Source: Neocallimastix lanati (nom. inval.) (Eukaryota; Neocallimastigomycota; Neocallimastigomycetes; Neocallimastigales; Neocallimastigaceae). Taken from it: a DNA stretch of 64,000 bases. The translations under genes and the position numbers were made by a program. The DNA is taken from contig JACVTC010000097.1 of the NCBI GenBank assembly GCA_016946835.1, positions 340,001 to 404,000 of the forward strand, written 5' to 3'. Shown in pieces: positions 52,091 through 64,000 of the stretch (position 1 is the stretch's first letter; each line of letters starts with the position of its first letter). The notes under the pieces were generated by a model that saw only the letters and a list, made by a program, of their open reading frames with translations, did not search any database and was not told where the DNA came from.

Positions 52091-52758
52091 TTAATTTATT
52101 AATTTATTAACTTATTTGCTTAATTTTTAATTTTTTTTTTTTTTTTAAAATAGAAAAAAAGAAAAAACGGTAATATTAATGTAATTATTTCAAAAACAAA
52201 AAAAAAAAAAATAATAATAATAAAAAAAAAATAAACTTTTTTTTAATTATATTTTAGAATTATAATTTTTTACTAATTAAAATTTAAAAAAAAAAATAAA
52301 AAAAAAATAAAAATTATTTATGAATTAAAAAAAAGTAAATCTAATTTTGATATAACTGAAAAATGATTAAAAAAAAAAAAAAAAAAAAAAAAAGATAATA
52401 TATAGTCATAAAATATACTAGAAAATATAAATATATATATTAATATCCGTATATAAATTTTTTAAACAAGAATTAAAATATATAATATTTTTTCAAACTA
52501 TATAGATTTATATAGTTTTATTCTTTAAATATTTTATATTAAATTTCTAGTCATAATATAATAAAAGATAAAATATATATATTTAATTAAAAAAAGTTTA
52601 AATAAATAAGTTTATTATTAATAGATAGATACATCTATTATTTTTTATTTTTTTAAAAAAAAAAAATTTAAAAATTTTTAAAAACTATCACTTTTTTTTT
52701 TTTTATTCTTATAACTTCATTTTAATTATTACCTTTATTATTTTATTTTTATTGCTAT
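51336..52758. other. AT-rich spacer with one GC-richer patch
   Basis: 51480-51670 has more G/C (TACGAATACTAGTTACTACG and an adjoining ACGTAGT palindrome near 51600) and ends in a T-run at 51688-51710, like the poly-A tail of a minus-strand retroelement remnant. No ORF. The rest is poly-A/poly-T and (TTTATTAA)n. Confidence 0.5.
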
Positions 52759-54783
52759 TTATTCACATTTTTTTTGAATTTTTTGTTTTTCAGTTTGATT
52801 AACTTCCATATCTATTATTTTACTTATTCTTAATCTTTCCAAACACTTTTTATAATATTCTCTTTCTTCCATTGGTATTTTACTGTTATAAACGTTACCT
52901 CGTAAGAAATCAAATACTTTTTGTGAATGACAAGGTAATAATTCTTTCTTTTTTGAATAGGTAGAAGCTATTCTTCCACTAGTTTTACTATCGTCTAAAA
53001 CATCATTTAATAAATTAGTAATACTTTGTGGGTCTATAATAGATGATGTACTATTTCTATATTTTAACTTAACTGATGAATCTTCGAAATTTGATAATAC
53101 TGTATTTGTATTTATTAATGATGTATTTTCATTGTTATTAATAGAAATACTATTATTTATATATTTTTGACTATTATTATTATTATTATTATTAATGTTA
53201 ATATTTATATTTATATTTTGTTGAGAATTATTATCAGTACCACTTAAATTATGACCAATTATATTTATATTATTACTAATATTTATAACTGATGAATTAG
53301 AAGAATTATTTTGTATAGGTATAGGTTCTTGGGTAAGAATACTTGAAGAAGATAACGCAATCATAGATACATGTCTATTTCTAGACTTAGTAGATGTAAC
53401 AGCAACTGCAGTTGTGCGAGCTAAATTGATATTATGTGATTGATATGAATTAGACGAACAAGTTAATGGTGACTTTTGATAAGATATATTTGAAAATGAG
53501 CGTGAGACTGGAGGAGTTATGGGTGACGGTATAATAAATTCATTAATTTTATCATCAAAAACTTCCGGTTCACTTGCATGAGCTAATGGGAAATAACCAA
53601 TCTTTTGATTGTTTTTATCATTATTATTGTCTTCACAAATAACTTTACCAGTAGCCCATCCATCCTTGTAAATATTGATAATTTCAACTTTATCTCCAAG
53701 ATGAATTTCAATTTCATCTGGTCGTACAGGCTTATAATTTTTAATTATAGTACAAACCATTTTTATTGGTGGTATTAAATTTTTAGTATTAATAGAAAGT
53801 GATTTTTTTGAATTAATATCTTTTGACAATTTTAAATATTCATAACTATTGGAATGTTTAGCTAAATTATCTTTATTCATAGATATCATACTTTTTAATT
53901 TTTTAACGTCATCACTGGATTTTCTATAAGAAGATTTTGATAATAAATCTTTATCTAATTTTGTATTTAAAGAAATACGTCTTGGAGCTACAACATTGGT
54001 ATTATTAATTTTAATATTGCATGAAAGACGATTATCTATTTTTCTACGCCTAAGCTGACATTCACCATCATCCGAATCAGCCCAACCATTTTTTTTACGA
54101 ATTTCTAAAATTTCTTCCTCTGTTAGTTCATCATAACGTTTTGTATTATTATGCTTTCTTGAATTGATTTTATGAAGGAATTGTCTTTCTTCCTCAGATA
54201 ATGAAGTATATGAATTATTGATTTTCTTTTTATTATCCAAATATTCTAATTCTTCCTTTGTTAAATTAAAAATACTATTTTTACTTCTTTGATATACATT
54301 GAAGAATCCAACACCTACTAGAGCAATAGAAACAATTCCAGTACAATAAATATAATAACTATCAGCTTCATTTTTTTTTTCTTCTGTTGTAGAACTCGAA
54401 TTTACCTTCAAATCATCGACATTATTTTTTTTAGGTTTAGTTTTGATATTTGGTTCTTTTTTATGTTCATTCGAAACTTTTGTGGAGATTTTCTGTTTTA
54501 CATTTTGTTTTTCATCTTTTACATTTTTATTATTAATATTGATTTCTGATTTTAATTTAAATGATTCTAATTCTTTTTCAACAAATTTCTTTCTATTCTC
54601 TAAAGAAAATTCAGGATGAACTTTTTTTGTTGGATCATTAATAGAAATATGTTGCTTTTTACCATATATTCTTGTACTTTTTTTCACTGAAACTTCTACT
54701 TTTTTTCCATTTGTTATTTCAATTATACATAAGCATATAATTATAATTTTTAAAAATAATTTATGATTGACAAATCTAGCCAT
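52759..54783 (-). CDS. Signal-anchored single-pass SH3 protein
   Basis: Single exon, 674 aa, ATG at 54783. I do not recognise an exact ortholog. Visible: an N-terminal hydrophobic segment (about 9-23, IIIICLCIIEI) with a likely signal-peptide cleavage near residue 25; a Lys-rich, presumably lumenal or extracellular, segment to about 142; a transmembrane helix about 143-164 (YIYCTGIVSIALVGVGFF) followed by RSK; an acidic/helical stretch with two FLxLSEEER/LTEEEILEI-like segments (170-235); and an SH3 domain about 342-403 (Ala-Tyr-Asp-Tyr position replaced by KNYKPVRPDEIEIHLGD; DGWATGK; GYFPLAHAS). A long Ser/Asn-rich tail with poly-Asn and a helical end (MEEREYYKKCLERLR) completes it. The type I layout with cytosolic SH3 recalls fungal Fus1-like membrane scaffolds, but that is an analogy of layout only. 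Confidence 0.85.
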   Translation of the reverse strand: MARFVNHKLFLKIIIICLCIIEITNGKKVEVSVKKSTRIYGKKQHISINDPTKKVHPEFSLENRKKFVEKELESFKLKSEININNKNVKDEKQNVKQKISTKVSNEHKKEPNIKTKPKKNNVDDLKVNSSSTTEEKKNEADSYYIYCTGIVSIALVGVGFFNVYQRSKNSIFNLTKEELEYLDNKKKINNSYTSLSEEERQFLHKINSRKHNNTKRYDELTEEEILEIRKKNGWADSDDGECQLRRRKIDNRLSCNIKINNTNVVAPRRISLNTKLDKDLLSKSSYRKSSDDVKKLKSMISMNKDNLAKHSNSYEYLKLSKDINSKKSLSINTKNLIPPIKMVCTIIKNYKPVRPDEIEIHLGDKVEIINIYKDGWATGKVICEDNNNDKNNQKIGYFPLAHASEPEVFDDKINEFIIPSPITPPVSRSFSNISYQKSPLTCSSNSYQSHNINLARTTAVAVTSTKSRNRHVSMIALSSSSILTQEPIPIQNNSSNSSVINISNNINIIGHNLSGTDNNSQQNININININNNNNNNSQKYINNSISINNNENTSLINTNTVLSNFEDSSVKLKYRNSTSSIIDPQSITNLLNDVLDDSKTSGRIASTYSKKKELLPCHSQKVFDFLRGNVYNSKIPMEEREYYKKCLERLRISKIIDMEVNQTEKQKIQKKCE

Positions 54784-55260
54784 TCTTTATAAATAATTAT
54801 TTTCTATTAGTATACTTAAAAATTTGTAAAATACAATGTTAATTAAAGGTATTTCCTTGAAGAATTAAACAATAATTATGTTTAAAATATATTTTTTATA
54901 AGGTATTATAATATTAAAAGTTTATAACATAAACTCTTCTTTGTATTTTATTTGTTAAATTTATATTTTTAATTATATTTTAAAATATATATTATATTCT
55001 TAATTGTATAATATTAATTTTTATTATAATTATTATTATTTTAATATTCCAATTATATTATTAAATAATTATTAATTGTTTTTATTCATTATTATTTTTG
55101 TACTATGAACAGAATAATTTTAAAATATAAAAATTGTTGGAATTTATTTGTTTACCAAATTTAATTTGAATTTCAAAATTTCAATAATATAATAATTAGA
55201 AATAACTTGATTTAATATAAAAATCTTTTAATTCTTCAGATTACTATTTTATTTTCCTAA

Positions 55261-55294
<34 letters not shown>

Positions 55295-55548
55295 GTAAAA
55301 TTATTTTTATATAAAAAACAATCTTTTACTTTACTTTTTAATTAAATCAGTAAACAAATATATAAAAAAAAATATTTAGGTTCATTAATATTATAAAACT
55401 AAATAATAATTTAAAAATAAAAATGAAAAAAAAAGAAATTACAAAAAAAGAAAAAGAAAAATTAAAAACATAAAACAATTTTCTTTTTCTTTTTTTTTTT
55501 TTTTTTTTTTTTTTATTTTTATTTTTATTCAAATATTATCTTTCTTTT

Positions 55549-55579
<31 letters not shown>

Positions 55580-56929
55580 TCTTTAAAATAGTTTTACTGT
55601 TATAAAAAAAGTTTTTTTTTTTATTTTTTTGTATTTCTATATTGTATTTTTTTATTTTTATTTTTATTTTTATTTATTAAATTTTATTAAATAAAATTTT
55701 TAATTTTTGTATACTTATTTTGATTATATTAATTTGTATTTTAATATATTACAATATATTTTAATATATATTAATATGAAAATAATAAATATATATATCA
55801 AAAAAAGAATAAAATTTTTTTATCATTACACAAAAAAATAAAATAATATTCATTTATATTGTATATATTATTTATATTACATAATATATTATTAAATTAT
55901 TTATTAATATTGTTAATTCAATAATAAATAAAAACTTATTAAATTTTAGATATTTTATTATTTATTAATTATAGAATTATTAACCATCAACCCTTTATTT
56001 TATTAAAGTTTAAAAAGAATAAGAACTGTATTATATAAAAGAATTGTAAATATTATTATATTATTATATATAAATTAATATATTGAAATACAATATAACA
56101 ATATATTTCATTAAAATTAATGAATTTTATAATTTTATTTATATTAGTAAAAAAATCCAAAAAAAAAATTTTTTAAAATATAAAAAACTAATTATATATA
56201 TATATATAATAAATAAATAATAAATAATTAACAAAAAATATTATATTTAATAATAATATTTATTATATTATATTATAATAATAATATTTATTATTATTTG
56301 TATATAATATTTTTTGTAATAAAATTATTATAATAATATAAATATCCACTTTACAACTATATATTATTAACATTAACATTAAATAAGGTGATTAAGAATT
56401 ATGATTTAATTTAAATAATAAAAAAAATATTTATAATAAAAAATTTTGTGAAAAGTAAAATTATATATAAGTAAAATTATATGGGAAATTATTTAATTAT
56501 ACCATATATAATACTATATTTAATATTATTAAATGATTCTGTATTTTTTTTGTTGATGTTTTTAACGATCTTTCAATAATTAAAATGCATTTTTTTTAAT
56601 ACTGAAAAATAATAAATGCACATAATTGTATGTATTAACATAGAACTATATATAACCAACTTCACTTTTATCAATATATAAATAAATATACATATTATAT
56701 ATAAGTACATATTATACAAATGATATAATACAAATAATATTTATTAATATTTTGATAAATAAAAAATTAAATATATAAATCAATAAATTTATATTATTTA
56801 ATTATTATAATTTGAAGGTATCATAAAGGATTTTTAAAATTACTAATTATATTATACATTTAATTCATTAATTTTTAATAGATAATAATAATCAATGGAA
56901 GTGTTTAGTCATAATTTTATCCATTTAAT
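54784..56929. other. AT-rich intergenic DNA
   Basis: 2.1 kb of homopolymers (for example T-runs at 55263-55293 and 55552-55579) and AT-rich noise. The frame 55347-55532 is poly-Lys/Phe from these runs. No gene. Confidence 0.65.
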
Positions 56930-57345
56930 TTGCCCTTCGACCATTTACTAAATTTTCCTCAAAGAGGTTTTTACGGATAATGGTGGTTAGGGTTACGGGT
57001 AAGTATGTACCCCATATATATATTAGAATATATACTGAACTAATTGAGAGGGAAGGGTACATGATTTTGTATGTCCATGTAGATATATTCTAATAAATTG
57101 CAATCTTTCTGACAATTACGTAATTGCCAGGGATCTAATACGAAATTATATGGGTTAGGTTATATTATCTTTGCTTCAATAGGGAGATTACGAACTGGAG
57201 AAGCACTCGGAGAAGTAATACTAGTAAATTTCATAGCAATAATATGTATGCCAGTAGGGACAAATCTGCCTTTATAAAATGAAGTGTGTGACTACCTCAA
57301 TATTCCCATTGGGGAAGGGCTGAAACCAAAGGCGGTATACACCGG
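56930..57345 (-). repeat. Dispersed repeat, copy 2
   Basis: Inverted, diverged copy of 31975-32490. Landmarks on the plus strand: TTCGACCATTTA (56936), GTGGTTAGGGTTAC (56983), CTTTCTGAC (57105), GGGTTAGGTTATATTA (57152); they are colinear with copy 1 when reversed. It continues to about 57345 (GGCGGTATACACCGG, itself a small palindrome). No ORF. It stands out as a G/C-rich block in AT-rich DNA. Confidence 0.7.
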
Positions 57346-57916
57346 AAATAATAATAATAAAAAAAATAATCATTTAAATAAATAAATAAATAAATAAATT
57401 AATAAATCATTATTTATGTATCAAATATCTTTTTTTTTTTTTTTTAATAATTGGATTTAGTTATTAAATAGAAAAAAAGAATTTTTTTTTTTCCATATAA
57501 TGATAATAAAACTTTTTTTTTTCTATTAAAACAAAATTTCATAATTAAATTTCTATAAGAATCTAATATTAGGATGTTATTAAAATGTTATATAAAAATT
57601 AACACTTTCATTATTTCTTATAACTACTTCTTCATTATTATTACTATTCTTATTTTCTCTATTTATGTATGGTTACTTTAATTTTTTGAAAAAATTACAT
57701 ATATTTTTCAAATAAAAAATATTATTAATAAAAGTTAAACAAAAATTGAATATTTAATACATTAATTTTTATATTTATTAATTTTTAAAATTTGTATTAA
57801 ACAGATTTTTTGTTCATTAAAATTAGTTCATATTAATTTAAAATAATTTAAAATAATTTATAATAAATATTTATTTCTTATTTTTTAAAACTTTTTAAAA
57901 ATAAAAACAAATTAAA

Positions 57917-57952
<36 letters not shown>

Positions 57953-58194
57953 GTAAATTATTAGTAATAAATTATAAATCATAAAATAATAAGGATAAAG
58001 AGTAAAAATAATAAAAATAATAAAATTTTATTGCAACAAATATTAAAAGTTATTTATTTTATAGATAAATGAATTTATAAAATAAATAAATAATATTATT
58101 TAAAAAAAATAATAAAGGAAATTTCATTTAAATATCAAATTATTATTTTGTAAAATTAGAAAGGAAAAACAAACAAACAAACAAACAAAAAAAA

Positions 58195-58225
<31 letters not shown>

Positions 58226-58494
58226 GAAAGAGAAGCGAAAATAAAGAGAAGTGAATAAATAAATAGTAAGAAAAAATATCTTATTAATAATTTTATAAAA
58301 AATAAAAATATAAAAATATTTTTTGTTACTATGAAATTTATAAATATCATCAATTAAAATAAATATTCTATTTTATTTAAATAATTATATTATATATATA
58401 AAATATATTTATATTCATATATATACATGTAAATATATATATATATATTTGTAATTTATAGTTTATAAATAAAAATTAATATAAAATATTAGAA
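57346..58494. other. AT-rich upstream region of the TM9SF gene
   Basis: (AAAT)n, (AAT)n at 57919-57952, an (AAAC)n then poly-A stretch at 58170-58225 and (TA)n close to the gene start. No gene or recognisable promoter motif. Confidence 0.6.
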
Positions 58495-62327
<3,833 letters not shown>

Positions 62328-62800
62328 ATTACAAAAAACAGAGTCAAATACAAACAATCAAAAAAAAAAAAAAAAAAAAAAAAAAATAAAAAGTAGAACA
62401 ATAGAAATAAAATTAAACATAAATTTAATATCGTTAAATTTAATATCAATATTATTTTTGTTTCGTATATTCATATATAGATATATGTAAATAATAATAG
62501 TAATTATTATTATTATTAGTATTATTATTTTTTTTTTTCTCATTTTAATTATAAATTTATTTTTTAAATTAATAATAGTTATAAAAGCGAAAAAAAAATT
62601 AACAATTTATTAAAAAAATAAGCAATAAATATAAATAAATAAATAAATTAATAATAAGAATAATAATATCAATTATAATATTAATATTTTTTTTTTTTTT
62701 TTTTTCTTTTTTAATTTGCACTAAGAAAAAAAAATAATAATAATAATATTATTATTATTTTTATTTTTTTTTATAATGAACTACTAAAAGGTTAAGTAAT

Positions 62801-62835
<35 letters not shown>

Positions 62836-62976
62836 AGCTTGTTTTTGTAGTTTTTTAAGTATTTATATATATTATTTGGTTATAACAAGTAATATAAATT
62901 TCAAAAGAAAAAAAAATTTTTTTTATTATTATATCTTTTATCAAAATTTTATATTTTTATATTTATATTTTGTTAT

Positions 62977-63049
<73 letters not shown>

Positions 63050-63532
63050 ATTCTTGAACAATTTAAAATTACATTTTATATAAAAATTTATCTTAAATTT
63101 TAATATATGGGCTTTATTATTATTAATATTTATTTTTTTCTATTTTTATTTCGATTTTAATATTAGAGTTTACAATTTTTTTTTATATTATCAATTATTA
63201 TTATTATTATTATTATTATTTTAATTTGCGTTATTATGTTTAATTTTATTTTTTCATAATTATTTATCATTTCTATCTTTGTTGTATACTATTGTTAAGA
63301 ATATATTTATAAGTTTATCAGCAGATAAGGTTCAGCATTTCATATGCGGCCTTTTTGAAAATACAAGTATGAATTAAGCATATAAGTTTGACAATAATTT
63401 TTTATTTATTTATTTATTTTTATTTTGTTTCTATTTAATTCTTTGTTATTTAATTTTTTTTTAATATTATACTTTATACTTTTATTTAATACTTTTATTT
63501 AATATGCTTATAATATAAATTTTTATTTAAAG

Positions 63533-63566
<34 letters not shown>

Positions 63567-63673
63567 AAAAAAGAGGAAAGAAAAGAAAGAAAGAAAAAAA
63601 AAATAAATAAAATATTTATACATTTATACATATATTTATATTATTTATTTATATTTATTATTTATTTATTTCT
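62328..63673. other. AT-rich spacer between convergent genes
   Basis: Between the TM9SF stop and the stop of the minus-strand gene at 63674. Poly-A (62821-62833), (TA)n, poly-T (63011-63045; 63535-63565). A slightly GC-richer patch near 63300-63360 is unidentified. No gene. Confidence 0.6.
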
Positions 63674-64000
63674 TTATTTCTTAAAAAGACCAAACTTCTT
63701 TTTCTTTTCTGGTTTTTCAACTTTCTTTAATTGTTGGCTTGGTGGTGCGCGTTGCAGTGGAGCTTGTTGCTGTTGAGGATATAATTCATTGCTACTATGA
63801 CCGGAATGGTATCTTGAGTGACCAGAGCCTCCAACTGGTTCCATTGGTCTTGAGGGTGGGGTATTAGCTTGCATTCTTCTTTGTTGAGTTGGTGAGGGTC
63901 TTTGTTGTGGACTTCTGGAACCTCTCATATTTGGACTACCTAAAGATGGACTACTTCCACTTCTCATATAAGGATTACCATGCATAGGCGGACTATTCCT
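63674..64000 (-). CDS. C-terminus of a Pro/Gln/Ser-rich protein (5' end outside window)
   Basis: The frame is open from the window edge (first full codon at 64000) to a stop at 63674, 108 residues. I do not recognise it. Composition is Ser/Pro/Gln/Arg-rich and disordered, with repeated SP motifs (GSSPSLGSPNMRGSRSPQQ, RPSPTQ) that could be kinase sites. It ends in a strongly basic tail with aromatic residues (KKVEKPEKKKKFGLFKK), of a kind that can bind acidic membranes or nucleic acid. Codon use is GC-richer than the flanks, supporting a real gene. The ATG at 63985 is internal. Confidence 0.75.
   Translation of the reverse strand, partial: RNSPPMHGNPYMRSGSSPSLGSPNMRGSRSPQQRPSPTQQRRMQANTPPSRPMEPVGGSGHSRYHSGHSSNELYPQQQQAPLQRAPPSQQLKKVEKPEKKKKFGLFKK

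Noticed and set aside
56983-57000. Telomere-like GGTTAGGGTTA
   Set aside because: A single unit inside a dispersed repeat that recurs at 32350; there is no tandem array.

Overview
The window is a very AT-rich nuclear segment from an intron-bearing eukaryote with the standard genetic code. Its gene set is fungal: the ER mannosyltransferase ALG3, an F-BAR/C1/SH3-SH3 protein of the Bzz1 type, a TM9SF/nonaspanin protein, an aconitase, and a Ty1/Copia element. Extreme A+T, poly-Asn tracts, long (AAT)n arrays and a mitochondrial-type aconitase with no targeting presequence together point to an anaerobic gut fungus (Neocallimastigomycota). That placement is inference. I joined exons by hand from GT/AG boundaries, reading phase and family conservation.

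Layout. 1-2009 (-): 5' two thirds of a nuclear-looking coiled-coil plus Myb/SANT-like protein, cut by the window edge. 2010-13360: about 11 kb of AT-rich DNA with short tandem duplications, two long hairpins and one tRNA-derived SINE-like element (4702-5131). 13361-16464 (-): ALG3, 9 exons. 17350-23560: a retroelement graveyard with two related, broken LINEs (both -), nested poly-A tails and an unrecognised coding remnant. 24159-26552 (-): aconitase. 26553-33693: AT-rich DNA with a decayed unknown gene and one copy of a dispersed repeat. 33694-36246 (-): phosphoserine phosphatase with an N-terminal SPX domain, 4 exons. 36925-43358 (-): full-length Copia element with two LTRs that read as identical, inserted in a (TTA)n array. 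44101-47860 (-): Bzz1-like gene, 13 exons. 50370-51335: perfect (TTA)322 array. 52759-54783 (-): signal-peptide/TM/SH3 protein, single exon. 56930-57345: second, inverted copy of the dispersed repeat. 58495-62327 (+): TM9SF protein, 15 exons. 63674-64000 (-): C-terminus of an unrecognised Pro/Gln/Ser-rich protein.

The host genes do not form one pathway. They cover N-glycan assembly (ALG3), endomembrane sorting (TM9SF), actin/membrane remodelling (Bzz1-like), central carbon metabolism (aconitase) and serine synthesis (SPX-SerB).

The strongest candidate for something new is the SPX-ACT-ACT-SerB protein. It joins an inositol-pyrophosphate/phosphate-sensing domain, with its binding residues present, to an apparently intact phosphoserine phosphatase. 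Other points of note are a tRNA-Lys(CUU) half-molecule primer site in the Copia element, a SINE that appears to share the LINE 3' end, and a 966-bp perfect trinucleotide array.
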